Shown here: piece by piece, positions 1 to 11,160 of the stretch
How positions within the stretch are numbered: the stretch's first letter is position 1
Layout of the letters: the number at the start of each line of letters is the position of its first letter
Position numbers and translations under genes: made by a program
The notes under the pieces: model-generated
The model's input: only the letters and a program-made list of their open reading frames with translations
Databases searched by the model: none
Told to the model about the DNA's origin: nothing
NCBI RefSeq assembly: GCF_963169125.1
Contig: NC_084801.1
Span: 79,239,696-79,303,695, forward strand
Length of the DNA stretch: 64,000 nt
Direction: 5' to 3'
DNA from: Humulus lupulus
Lineage: Eukaryota > Streptophyta > Magnoliopsida > Rosales > Cannabaceae

Positions 1-1449
1 TAAGATTTTACAAAGACCTAAATGGCATACCAACAATGGAATTGGGCAATTTTGGTAACAATTGGGTAAGTAAATTTCAAGTTATGACCTAACAAAGTAT
101 GTAGTTAAAAATGTGAAAAATGAGGTTTTCACACTTAGTGTAAAAATGAGATTTTGGAACTTAAGGTAAAAAGTAAAATTTTGCTTATTGCAAGATAAAA
201 ACTTAGTAAGACTTGAAGACATATTTTGACCTAAAATACCACTTTGAGATTTGTGAGAATTATTTTTATTAAAGAATTTTTATTCTTTCTAAAAATAAAA
301 GATTTAATTTATTGATCAGTTAATAAATTAAAATAGGGTTTAAAACCTATATTTTGAGAAAAGAATTAAGTAAATTATTTTTCTAGTAAGTAAACTTGAT
401 TAATTAACTTCGGAAAATTAACTAGTCAAGGTAAGGAATTTTTAACAGTTTTTCTAATTAAGTCAAAATTAGGCTATTTCCTTAAATCGACTTTTAGAGA
501 GTAAAACCTTAAGAAAAATAAAAGGAAAATTAAGAGATTATTTTCTTGAAAAATAATTAAGAAATTTAATTAGTATTTTATGGATATAATACTGGCTAAA
601 ATCTTTTATATATTTAACTGACTTGTTGAAAGTACGGGTTAATAGCGATACTTTTAATGAATAAGATTTTTAGCGTATTGTGGGGAAATACTATTGTGAT
701 ACGCGAGCCTAGGTATCAAGACCATAGGATAGTTCTCCCCGAGACTTAGGGTTTAGTCTAAAAATTTTTAGTATGAATTTCTTGAATGGGTTTAAAACCA
801 AATAAGGATCATTAATCCTTAGAAATGATTTTTAAAATGACCAAACTGCCCAAAATAATAATAATGAATTATGAAGTGCCATAATTAATTTGAGTATACT
901 GTATGGATAATTACAGTATTGGCTAAGCAAATCGGGATTATACATTGGCGGGTGAAATCTTGCTGAGAGCAAAGGACTCCAAGTAAGTCAACTTCAACTG
1001 TGTGGCTGCAACATGAAATGACTATTGTATTGTATGTTAGTATAGAGACACATGCACATATATACACTATCGTAGACAGTTTGTTTAGAGACGTTAGTCT
1101 AGTTGGTGCTGATTCAGAAAATATGACCGGTAGATATCCGTCATATTCTAGACGACTTATCCCCGTCACACTGCTTGATTTTATTACGTCTGGTTCATTA
1201 CCGCGATGAGTGGCCAAGAGGTAAGGATTGCTGGTTTAAGCCTAAGGGCACCAAAATGAGTGGGACCTAGGGACCCTCATGCTTACTTAATCAGTGAACG
1301 GTTAGAACCCGAGCAATTGCTATGATAAGTTATTCTCGGTTAGAGATACTAGGGGTTGCCAAGTTTGAGTGAGGCTGAACACCCTAGGGGCAACTGCTCA
1401 CCAGCACCACTGATTAACATAGAAGTCTATGTAAACCTGTGTAACTTCG

Positions 1450-1565
1450 ATTACACTCTTGAATAGTAGCAATGCCATAGGGGACTTGATGGTTACCCTT
1501 GTGAGGGATTTACTCTTGGATAAGTAGTGATGCCCTAGGTAACTCGATAGTTACCCTTGATGGGG
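1450..1565 (+). repeat. Two 58-bp tandem copies inside the H1 LTR
   Basis: Copy 1 (1450-1507) and copy 2 (1508-1565) share the pattern CTCTTG-ATA-GTAG-ATGCC-TAGG...GGTTACCCTTG with scattered substitutions. Tandem duplications of this size are common in LTRs. Confidence 0.7.
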
Positions 1566-1681
1566 ATATTTATTGGCTAGATCGTAATGTTGATATTCGT
1601 TTCTCTCTTACAGAATAGCATTTATGCTGGAGGGCATGATACGCCTGAATTGTTGGAAATTACCGAGTGTTGGTCATGAAT

Positions 1682-1821
1682 AATAGTTGTGATATATTAT
1701 ATTTGCTTGCTTTGTGATTTTTTGAGTGCAGGGATTTATTTGTTTGTATGAAATAGTTGTGATATATTATATATACTTGCTCTGGGATTTTCTAAGTGTA
1801 GGGATTCATCTGTTTATATGA
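1682..1821 (+). repeat. Two 70-bp tandem copies inside the H1 LTR
   Basis: AATAGTTGTGATATATTATA begins at 1682 and again at 1752. Each copy continues through a T-rich stretch and a GGGATT-AT-TGTTT-TATGAA end. A third start (AATAGTTTGCC) at 1822 breaks off. Confidence 0.75.
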
Positions 1822-2315
1822 AATAGTTTGCCATTGGTTATCAGGCATGACCATAAGTTTGCCAGGACACTTTTGCGTTCTTGAAATTGATTGCATAGGG
1901 TCTGGATGGATCTGGAACCCTAATGTTTGTGAGATATTGCTATCTGTGGACAGTAACTTGGTCAGTGACCACCTGTCTTCTCTTCATGCTTTTTGTTTTA
2001 AAGTTTAACTTACTAAGCGTTTTCGCTTACCTAGTTGTTTCCTGTTGTAGGTAAGAACAAGGGCAAGGCAGAGAAGTGAGTGCCGGAGTCTACCTTATAA
2101 ATGTACATGTGGACCACCCTTTTGGGAAGTTGTTTTGTTTTTGGAAATGTTGTGTTATATTCATAAACTAGGCTCACTTTACTCTTTATAAATTATGTTT
2201 GTATTAAATGTTAAGTATGGCCATGCGACTTTTAAAATGTTTTCTTTTATACAGGTTTATGAGACATTTTTTTAAATGAACACGTTTATATTTCCGCATT
2301 ATCGAGTCTTGAAAA

Positions 2316-2330
2316 TCCGTATTAGAGCTC
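2316..2330 (+). other. Degenerate primer binding site of H1 (tRNA-Met type)
   Basis: TCCGTATTAGAGCTC resembles the plant initiator tRNA-Met primer site TGGTATCAGAGC, with the same GTATTAGAGC variant seen in the H2 primer site (52015-52030). It marks the LTR/internal boundary of H1. Several mismatches make this a tentative call. Confidence 0.4.
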
Positions 2331-2472
2331 AAGTTGAGCCAGTTCGATAGACAACCCACATGTATATTTCACAAAGATAGACCGGCACTCACTGTAAGTA
2401 GTGTCTCTTCCTTTAGTGTGTTGTTTCCTTGTACTTACCTAAATTTTATAAATTGTAGGTTAGAAAAAAAAA

Positions 2473-3105
2473 ATGGCTGACAAACCTTTGGCAATGGATC
2501 CCATCGTAGTCGACCCCCGTATGGTGTATGACCACCGGCAAAGAGTCCAGATCTATTGTGCCTTCACCAGCATAACGCCAACCATATTCAACAGAGAGAT
2601 CCATTCCGACGAATTCTGGGCATGGAATTACTCGTTGAACACCATTTTCGAGGACATCTGTACACCCCGTAGGTTTAGGGTTGGATTGGCAAGTTTGTAC
2701 CTGAGAGGCACAACTTTTCTTTGGTACTAGGAGAGGCAGTCAAGGCCAACCACTCCATACTGGACTACCTTCAAGATATCAATTGAGATGACCTTTGGAC
2801 CTCTGGGTAGTAGGTCGAGGTGGCATATAGACTTATGCGAGCTCTTTGCTGCGCAGAACGCCCAGGCATATGCGGTAGAGGCAGCACAACGATGAGCAGC
2901 AGCAAATCCAATGGTAATAGAGGCCCCAGTTGTAGGTGAGAAACTGCCAGTGGGTGAAGCAGCTGATGGCAAACTCGGCGATGGTGAAATTTCTTATGAG
3001 GAGCCGATGGACCAGACTAAGGAAGATCCTGAAAAGGATCCTGAAGAAGATCCTGAGGAAGATCCTGAGGAGGGCTCGGATATGGCCACCGACAGCGACA
3101 CATAG
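2473..3105 (+). pseudogene. H1 leader ORF upstream of gag, broken
   Basis: An ATG at 2473, after an A run, opens an 85-codon frame ending at a stop at 2728-2730. Protein-like sequence resumes after frame changes and ends at 3105 with a strongly acidic, repetitive tail (KEDPEKDPEEDPEEDPEEGS). Together the pieces suggest an original protein of about 200 residues lying between the primer site and gag. I recognise no domain and propose no function. Its position and acidic C-terminus match the intact leader ORF of N2 (49010-49477), although the two show no obvious residue similarity. The DPEE repeat comes from tandem GATCCTGA(A/G)GA units at the DNA level. Conceivably it is only spurious coding in the leader, but the codon-length repeat and shared position argue for a real ancestral ORF. 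Confidence 0.45.
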
Positions 3106-3431
3106 TAGGTGCTAGGGGCTACATAGGTGTTAGAAACCAACCTACTATTGAAATATGTACCTACCATATATATAATTAAGAAAATAAGTAATTTGTCTAG
3201 CAGTGATATAAGTCTGTTTTTTAGGGCTAATTTTGTAAATCCCTTAGACTAGTCGACCTGAACTTGAAACGTTGTTGTATATGGTATAAGTTATGAAATA
3301 AAGTTGCTAACTTTTGTTAAAAAGTTTTGATTGCTTGTTGTGCTTGATATGTTTGGCGTGCTTAATTAGGTTAATTATCTATCTGTGTTGATATTAAATT
3401 CTCGTCCTTATGCGCTAAGGAGCTTTTTGAT
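3106..3431. other. Non-coding spacer between H1 leader ORF and gag
   Basis: AT-rich with no ORF or recognisable motif. It separates the acidic-tail ORF from the gag ATG at 3432. Confidence 0.5.
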
Positions 3432-4175
3432 ATGAAATCAAACAAAAGGGCAAGGACAAGAGCTCAAATAGGAAGGGGTGTTGCTGGCCAAGGTTAGACC
3501 GCGCTTGCTGATAGAGCTTAGAACGCGCCTGCCGCTAGAGATCCAAACCAAGATGCTAGAGTTCGCGAGATAGCCGAGTAGATGAATAATCTGCAAAGGC
3601 TAGTGGAGACGCAGGGAGCCCTAATTGAAAGAAGGCAAAAGAGACAGGAGGACTCTGATGCCCTCCAAGCTGAAAGGTTTAACACCCTTACAGGATGACT
3701 CTCCATGCCACCCAATAATGCTCAGAACAATGAAATACCACCTGAAAACAATAAGGAATAGAACCCTGGCTTGCAGGTTGTCATTGAGAAACTGGTACTG
3801 CTAGTAGAAGCACCAATAGCTACCCAAGCGAAACCTATATGAGAAAGGTTCAGCAACCAGAATCCACCTATATTCGAACGGAGTAGTGACCCATCAATGG
3901 CAGAAGAATGGATCAATATTTTGGAAAGGATCTTCGACTTCATTGGAACTACCGAGAGGGAGTAGGTAGTTTCTGCGACCTATATGCTCAGAAAAGATGC
4001 CCGCTTCTATTGGGACGCAGCCAAGAAAGGGAATAATGTTTCTGAGATGGAATGGCTAGAGTTCTTGACATTGTTCAATGGCAAGTACTTCAGTAAGGCA
4101 GTGATCGATCACAAAGTGAATGAGTTCACTAATCTGAAGAAGGGAACGTTGAGCGTGCAGGATTACGTTCAAAAA
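3432..4175 (+). pseudogene. H1 gag, N-terminal half, with seven in-frame stops
   Basis: The frame starts at ATG 3432 with a basic N-terminus (MKSNKRARTRAQ) and contains the retrotransposon gag core near 3880-4175: PPIFERS, MAEEWINILERIFDF, ARFYWDAAKKG, WLEFLTLFNGKYFSK, then LSVQDYVQK. This is the capsid part of a Ty3/gypsy polyprotein that would assemble the virus-like particle. The frame is kept throughout but holds stops at 3495, 3519, 3579, 3759 and 3963 (TAG) and at 3696 and 3840 (TGA). None is TAA, which fits C-to-T decay of CAG and CGA codons. The frame is cut after VQK by solo LTR S1 and resumes at 6340-6345 with FDQLSRFS, the expected continuation. Confidence 0.85.
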
Positions 4176-6339
4176 TGTAACGCCCTACTTCCTTAGTGTC
4201 GTTACTAACTGAGTTTAAAACGTGCAGTTAACTCGCTAATCGAGGTTTTAAGACAAAAGTGTAGCTAACCCATAAACAAAGTAACATAATTTGAAAATAT
4301 ATCCATTCATTGAAAATTATAAAGCGTTTAACATTTGGGATCCCAAAATACTGTTTAGAAATATTTACAACTAAAAAATATAACTAAAGTCGGCTAAATG
4401 ACAAAATTTAGGTTTAATACAAACATCTCCCAAAAATACTCCTGGTCATGGCAACCAGGGAGGCCAAACATGTACGCGTCGCTTCACGCTCTCCGTGCTC
4501 ATGGTTGATCAACTTTCCCTTTGCCCTTACCTGCACCATAGAGCGCCCGTGAGCCGAAGCCCCGCAAGAAACTCACACAAGCAAATAACATATGCATTTC
4601 AATCATTCAACATATAATCTAGCCACCAACAGGCTAAACACATACAACCACGCCGTCCCAGGTCCTTTACCAAGCCCTGAGTTCACAGTCTACACCGTGA
4701 GGATATCCTAGGTATCCTATAGGGTCTCACCCTGGTAACTCGCACCCCACGTGCTAAACGCTGCTCCCGGCCCCTTGCCGTACTCGGCCTTGCCGTTCTC
4801 GGCCTTCACCATTCCCGGCTCTTGCCGTTCATTCACATATATGCACACATAGCATAACTGAACAAATATTTAAACACGTATAAACAAAATCAATGGGGCT
4901 ATGCCTTGCAACAGAATCATATAGGGTCGTTCCCTGCAACACAAACTATAGGGCCTCACCATCCTCTACGGGTACAGTAGTTTTCTTACCTATGCCCGAG
5001 CTTTCTAAGCACCGATGTCCCGAGCATAGTCCCCTAGTCCGACCCTCGCTGAAACCCTAGCCACAACACATCAACAATATCCATCCATTAAGTTCTAATC
5101 CATTAAATATCTTTGGGTCATAATTCTAGTCTCCAGAACCTTGAATTCTATCAATCTGGGTGATAAAATCCATTTTGAGCCTTAAGTTTTGGTTTCCCGA
5201 GCCTAAAACCTTGTTAGGATCCAAAAACACACTAAGTGTCGCGTCCCCATGAGCCCATGCCGCTGTCCGCCTCAACTAGAAACCCCCAACCCCAAAATAG
5301 GGTAGGTGCGCCGCGGCCCAAGCCAACCCTTGTCGCGGCCCTCCCTGCATCCTGACCTCCAATTTGTTCTAGAGGGCCACAGCTCTGCAAGAAAAATGCC
5401 ACAGCACAACCCTTCAAACCCAGAAAAATCCTCCATTTTCTCCACCAAAACCAAGCTAATTTACCACAAAATCAACCCAAAAATTCAAGCTAATCATCAC
5501 AGAAGTTCTACCATAGTCTCAGCAACAAAACCTAACAACAATTAACCCCAAAACTCATCTAAAACTTAGAAATGATTCTTAACTTAGCTCACATGCATAA
5601 CTCTGAAATACCAGTAGAAAATCAACATAATTCATCAAGTTAAAAAGCTTACCTTTGCTTAATTAAATATCTGAGTTAATCTCCTAAGCTTCAAGCTTCA
5701 ATCCCACTAAGCTCCAGCCTTGATTTCTGAATTTCCTAGCTTAATCTCCTCAAAGCTTCCCCTTGGTAAGGTTGAGAGAAAATAAGAGAGAGAGAAGAGG
5801 ATGCTGGGTCAGTTCACTAATTTGTGATTGCTTCCAAGATTTGTTTTACTTACTTAAGTCTCTAAGGTTACCTCAAAGACTCGAGGTATCAAAAACATCC
5901 CCAAGGGAAAAATGGTAAATTTCTCCATTATTCCCTCCTAAACGTTCTAACCTCAAATATATCTCCAAATATTTATTTCCATAACCCGATATCCCAATAA
6001 AACATCTAATGCTCGAAATACCCCTCAACTCGCCCCGAGTCGGGTATTCGACCCTGTTGTGACTTTCTAGCTATCCGCTCTTTAGGACTGTCTCGGATCG
6101 TGCTACACACATATATAACAAATATACCACAATAATTACATTTATGCCCTCAACAGACTAAAATTACAAACATGCCCCTAATAACCAGACGGGGCCCACA
6201 TGCATATTTAATTCACCTAAACATGCATCTTTAATCACATACTCATCAAAATTCTCATATTATATTAATAAATCACTTATTGCCCTCGAGGCACGCTAAT
6301 CAAGGCCCTAAGCCTTATTAACAGATTTAGAACACTAGA
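4176..6339 (-). mobile_element. S1: solo LTR of family A in H1 gag
   Basis: The + strand copy begins TGTAACGCCCTACTTCC, like the N1 LTRs (TGTAACGCCCTACTACC), and follows the same sequence through to AAGGCCCTAAGCCTTATTA near 6327. The last bases are degenerate (TTTAGAACACTAGA instead of GGGTCGTTACA). Removing it restores the gag frame. Flanks are AAAAA (4171-4175) and GAAAA (6340-6344), consistent with a decayed 5-bp duplication. No internal region or second LTR is present, so it probably arose by LTR-LTR recombination. It contains the block near 4500-4560 (CTTTGCCCTTACCTGCACC, read as GGTGCAGGTAAGGGC on the other strand) shared with the other family A LTRs. By comparison with S2 it is in minus orientation. 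Confidence 0.85.
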
Positions 6340-7013
6340 GAAAATTTGACCAGCTGTCTAGGTTCTCGAAGAACCAGGTGAACACTGAAGAGAATAAGAC
6401 CTAGAGTTTTATGAAGCCCCTGTGCAGAGACATTGCCAAGTGTGTAGACACTGGTAGAACTGGCCCAGAGACATATGCCGAAGCTGTGGAACGGGCTCTT
6501 CACCAAGAGTCTTGGGCCATATCGGACAAACCAGAACCACAGAAGATTGAAAATAGAAGGTACAATCCCAAAACCCCCGGACAGTTTCAAGCCAATCAGA
6601 ATGGCCCAAGGTAAAAATTCAACCCGAGGTTTGGCCAGAGTTCAGAGCGAACAACCAATCGAAGAGGCACAAGACCAATTTTTGGGGGAAGTAACAAAAG
6701 AAAAGTGGGACCTCCCAATCATGCAATGGCTAGTCCCAAAAAATAGCTGAGACATGAGTTTGAACAATGGCCACTGTCCAACAAGTGTAACCAATGCCAT
6801 TGGGGAGAGTGTGGGGTATGTCATAACTTTGGAAAGCAAGGGCACTTTTCTAAAGAGTGCTGAATGCCAGCCAAGGGCAACGAAAATGACCAAAAGAAAC
6901 AAATTGGAGCTCCACCTCGATTTTATGCACTTATATAAAGCAAAAAAGGAGCTGGACCATCTGATATGGTGTCAGGTCAGATTTCTATCGCCTAAACCTC
7001 GGCATATGCATTA
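6340..7013 (+). pseudogene. H1 gag, C-terminal half with zinc knuckle
   Basis: This continues the gag cut by S1: FDQLSRFS, a TAG at 6402, then the typical end of the gag domain (FMKPLCRDIAKCV...TYAEAVERALHQE, 6409-6510). Around 6760-6870 there is a nucleocapsid zinc-knuckle region with a CNQCHWGEC lead-in and a C-X2-F-X4-H-X4-C box (CHNFGKQGHFSKEC), where the second cysteine is replaced by Phe. Such knuckles bind element RNA for packaging. Frame changes occur between the pieces and a TGA follows the knuckle. The product could not be functional. Confidence 0.8.
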
Positions 7014-7590
7014 ATGGATACTGGTGCATCGCATTCTTTTGTATTTGCATCCTTTGTGGAAAAATTAAATAGAAGGATTGAGCCTATGCCTGTTATTTGT
7101 GGGGTATCCTTGCCTTTAGAAGATGATATGCTAGTGTGGACATGGGATAGAACCATACAAGTTTGGGTTAAAGGTCATGAGCTGACGGAGGATCTGTTAG
7201 TCATGGACCTACATGAATACGACGTCATATTTGGGATTGATTGGTTAACCATATATTGAGCTGTTATCAATTGCAAGCACAGAAAAGTGGTCTTCACCCC
7301 AGCCGGAGAAGAGCCATTCGAGTTCAAGGGTACGTCAAGAAAAAAGAAGTGCCCCATCATTTCTGTGATGAAGGCGAGAAAAATGTTGTGTGATGGATGC
7401 ATCGGTTTTCTGGAAAACATAGTGGATAAGGATAAAGAGACATGTCAATAACCTTCTGAGGTAACGATTGTGTGCTAGTTTCACAGAGTATTTCCTGAAG
7501 ATCTCCCAGGCATTCCACCAGACTAAGAGATCGTGTTTGAGAAAGAGCTAATGCTGGGAACTGTGCTAATTCCGGGAACTATGCTGATCT
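7014..7590 (+). pseudogene. H1 aspartic protease region
   Basis: The frame from 7014 to 7259 carries the retropepsin active-site motif MDTGASHSF at its start and the flap-side motif VIFGIDWLTIY before a TGA at 7257-7259. This is the usual layout of chromovirus protease, which cuts the gag-pol polyprotein. Beyond 7260 the sequence still reads as linker (CKHRKVVFTPAGEEPFEF) with further stops to about 7590, where the RT begins. It is co-linear with the gag upstream and RT downstream. Confidence 0.8.
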
Positions 7591-8739
7591 CAAAGACTCC
7601 TTATAGGATGGCGCCAGCTGAACTCAAGGAGTTGCAATTGCAACTGTAAGAGTTACTGGACAAGAATTTCATAACTCCAAGCCATTCTCCGTGGGGAGCC
7701 CCAATCTTATTTGTGAAGAAGAAAGATGACTCAATGAGAATGTGCATTGACTATCTGGAGCTGAACAAAGTGACAGTCAAGAACCGATATCCTTTGCCTA
7801 GGACTGACGATCTTTTCGATTAACTACGAGGAGTGTCAGTATTTTCCAAAATAGACTTGCGATCAGGCTATCATCAGCTCAAGGATAAGGAGACGGATAT
7901 ACCAAAGACGGCCTTCAGAACACGCTACGGTCACTACGAGTTCTTAGTGATGTCTTTTGGACTAACCAATGCGCCTGCAGCATTCATGGATCTCATGAAT
8001 CGTGTATTTCAAGAGTATTTGGACAAGTTCGTCATCGTGTTCATTGACAATATTCTAATATACTCAAAAAGCCAGGAAGAGCATGCAACGCATCTGGAAC
8101 TGGTCCTTCAACATCTGTGAGATGAAAAGCATTACGCTTAGTTTTCTAATTGCGAATTATGGCAAGAAAAATTTGCTTTCTGGGGCACATAGTGTCGGGA
8201 GACGAAATTTCAGTAGATCCCACCAAGATAGAAGTTGTTAAGCAGTGGAAACCTCCGAAAAATGCTCATGAGATTAGAAGTTTTCTTGGGTTAGCGAGAC
8301 ATTACCGACGATTTGTGGAAGAATTTTGCGAAATGACCGCATCAATGACTGCCCTCACCTGCAAAATCATCAAGTATGAATGGACTGACAAGTGTGAGAA
8401 GAGTTTTCAGGAGCTAAAAACAAGATGGATCACTACCCCAGTTCTGGCAATCCCTAATGGCACATAGGGGTATACTATTTATAGCGATGCCTCAGGCCGA
8501 GGGTTGGGAGCAATGCTGATGCAACATGGAAAAGTATTTTCTTATGCTTCTTAACAGCTAAAAAGTTATGAGAAGAACTATCCAACTCATGACCTGGAGC
8601 TGGCGGCACTGGTTTTCGCACTGAAAATTTGGAGGCACCACCTGTACGGGATACACTGCGACATCTACACTAATCACAAAAGCCTGAAATATTTCTTCAC
8701 TCAGAAGGAATTGAATATGAGACAGCGTCGATGGTTGGA
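7591..8739 (+). pseudogene. H1 reverse transcriptase and start of RNase H
   Basis: Ty3/gypsy RT blocks appear in order: YRMAPAELKELQ (7600), [13 protein letters not shown] (7690), [12 protein letters not shown] (7740), [13 protein letters not shown] (7845), [18 protein letters not shown] (7925-7980), and the catalytic box at about 8040, which reads FIDN instead of FIDD. The loss of the second catalytic Asp would abolish polymerisation. RT thumb and RNase H follow (8260-8734: [63 protein letters not shown]). Stops occur near 7646, 7823, 8118, 8142, 8464 and 8550. The RNase H frame is interrupted at 8739 by N1 and continues at 18060. Confidence 0.9.
8735..8739 (+). repeat. Target-site duplication of N1, left copy (TTGGA)
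   Basis: TTGGA abuts the LTR start TGTAACGC at 8740 and is repeated exactly at 18055-18059. Collapsing the two copies restores the RNase H frame (MRQRRWLE). Confidence 0.95.
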
Positions 8740-11160
8740 TGTAACGCCCTACTACCTTAGAGCCGTTACTAAGTGAGTTTTAAACGTGCATTTAACTCTC
8801 TAAACGAGGTTGTATGTCAAAAGTTTAATTCAATCATAAACAGTGAAATAAACTTTGAAAATAATTCCATTTACTAAAAATCATTGAGTGTTTGGCACTT
8901 GGGATTCCAAGATACTGTTTAGAAATATTTACAACATATAATTACAAGTCAAGTCGACTAGACGACAAAATATAGGTTATAATACAACCATCTCCCAAAA
9001 ACCACTGGCTGTGGCAGCCAGGCAGGCCAAACATGTACACGCCGCTTCATGCTCTCCGTACTAATGGTTGTTTGACTTTCCCCTTGCCCTTACCTGCACC
9101 ACAAAGTACCCATGAGTAAAAGCCCATCAAGGAAACCCTCACAAGCAGATAACACATGCATAACAAACACTTATCAATTAAACAGACCATCAATAGGCTA
9201 AACACATACAGCCATGCCGTCCCAGATGCTTTACCATGCCCTAGGTTCGCGGTCTACACCATGAGGATATCCTAGGTACCCTTTAGGGTCTCACCCTGGC
9301 AACTCGCACTTCACGTGCTTAACGCTGCCCCTGGCCCCTAGTCGTTTTCGGCCTTGCACTCCACGTGCCCATCGTCGTTTTCGGTCCCTTACTGTTTCCG
9401 GCCTTGCCGACCTCGGCCTGCGCCGTTCCTGGCTCTTGCCGAACATTTACACAAATGCATACATAGCATAATAAAGCAAATACAAATTATGAACAAATCA
9501 ATCAAAGGGGCTACGCCCTGCAACAGAGTCATATAGGGCTCAGCTCTGCATACAAGCTCTGTGGAAGACAATGGTTTTCTTACCTGTGTCCCGAGCACCT
9601 TAAGTACCGAAGTCACGAGCACGATCCTTTATCCTGAGCCTCTTCAACAAAACCTAGTCACAACACATATAAAACACTCTTTAAAACTAACCAATCCAAA
9701 ACCATTTCTCGGGACCAATCTCGTACTCTCGGGACCTCCAATTTCCCAAAACAAAGTAGCGGAAACGACCCCCGAGCCCCATGGGCAAAAACCCTAAAAT
9801 GGAAATTTTCCCCAGCCCAAAAATGGCCTAGCGCCGCGGCGCCCTCCAATGAGGGCCGTGGTGCACAGAATGGCCCACGCCCCTACTATAGCCTAGCACC
9901 GCGGTGCAGAAGAACAGGGTCGCGACGCCCCTTCGCGAACCCAGAATTCTGGGTTTCTCCAAATGTTTTCCCCGAGCCCAAAAACACTCCCAAACAAATC
10001 CTAATGCGTACCTAAGCTTAAAATTTAAATTAAAACCCTCAAATAAACCATCTAACATCTTATAAACACCAATAACAAGTCTAAACACATAATCAAACCC
10101 ATGATTCACACTTTGGTTTCAAATTTCAGAAACTTAAACCAGTAAACAAGAAACTTAAACGAAGACTTGTAAAGCTTAAAACATTCCTCAAAATTCTTAA
10201 ACCATACCAGAACAAACTTCATAAATGCATAGAATTCTTACCTCAAATGGAAATTCAACTCTGAGCTTTCTCCAATCCCAGCTTCCAGCTAACTTCTCCT
10301 GTTCCCAAACTAAATTCCCACACAAACCAACTTTCAGCTTCCATCCTCAATCTCTCAAAATCAAGCTTAGAAACCCAAACAAAGAAGAGATGAACACCTT
10401 ACCTCTGACCTTGGCACACCTTTGAGCTAACTTTCCTAGCCATAGCAGCCAAATTCCTCCAATTCACTAGCCCAAAATCCTCAAAACTCAGTAAGTCTCC
10501 AATCACCAAAGAGATGAAGAAGAAATCGCATGGAAGGAAGAGAGAGCTGAGAAGTTCTGTTTTTCTTTCTTTCCTTTGTTTTCTAAACCATTCTAAAATT
10601 CCCTCAGCCTTATCCCATCACAACCAGCTGCCAAATGACCCAATTACCCTTCCATCTAACCCATACTCTAACTAATCCTCAAGGACAACTTAGACCTTTC
10701 CTAACTTCTTACAAATATACCATTTCCTCACTTAGAGTAACCATCCTCAATGGTTACCTATGGTTACCCAAGCTACTAGAATACCATTAACCATTAACCC
10801 AATTTATAAAATTCCCAAAATACCCCTAGGCTCCTCCCGAGCCGGGTATTTAATCCCGTTGTGACTTTTAAACTAATTAGCTTCCTAAGACTATCTCGGA
10901 ACGAACATCACAACTATATCACCACTCACATGTGGTATTGATCGCATTATACAATTATTACATTTATGCCCTCAGCGGGCTAACACTACCAATTTTCCCT
11001 AACAACCAAATGGGGCCCACATGCATATTTATTTCACCTAAACATGCATTCTAACCACATATTCATTAAATTCACATAAATTAATACAGTATAACAATTA
11101 TTGCCCTCCAGGCACACTAATAAAGGCTCCAAGCCTTATTAGCAAATTTGGGTCGTTACA
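8740..11160 (-). repeat. N1 left LTR (3' LTR in element orientation)
   Basis: It starts TGTAACGCCC and ends GGGTCGTTACA, 2421 bp. It pairs with 15639-18054. It carries the GC palindromes of family A (around 9830-9910, for example GCACCGCGGTGC at 9896-9907) and the CCTTGCCCTTACCTGCACC block near 9080-9100. Confidence 0.95.

Larger units (their letters stand above)
1..2315 (+). mobile_element. H1 element, probable 5' LTR (left end outside window)
   Basis: The stretch is AT-rich and non-coding in all frames. It lies directly upstream of a degenerate primer binding site, a leader ORF and a gypsy gag on the same strand, which is the order expected for an LTR followed by an internal region. It contains two tandem duplications and, near 2005-2065, a block resembling a module in the family A and N2 LTRs (GGC/GCTTAC-like region followed by TTGTAGGTAAGAACAAGGGC). 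No TG start is visible, so the left boundary is probably outside the window. The 3' LTR is missing because the element is truncated near 19137. The call rests on position and partial similarity, not on a matched LTR pair. Confidence 0.5.

Noticed and set aside
1000..1217. Small ORFs on both strands near 885-1217
   Set aside because: They overlap each other on opposite strands in the presumed LTR and contain no recognisable sequence.
2316..2330. tRNA gene-like similarity at primer sites (also 49611-49630, 56824-56843)
   Set aside because: Only 12-20 bases complementary to tRNA 3' ends; no cloverleaf or A/B boxes, so these are primer binding sites and not tRNA genes.
5306..5545. ORFs of 60-80 codons in S1 and in corresponding places of other family A LTRs
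   Set aside because: They are inside LTRs, not conserved in length between copies, and arise from GC-rich palindromes.
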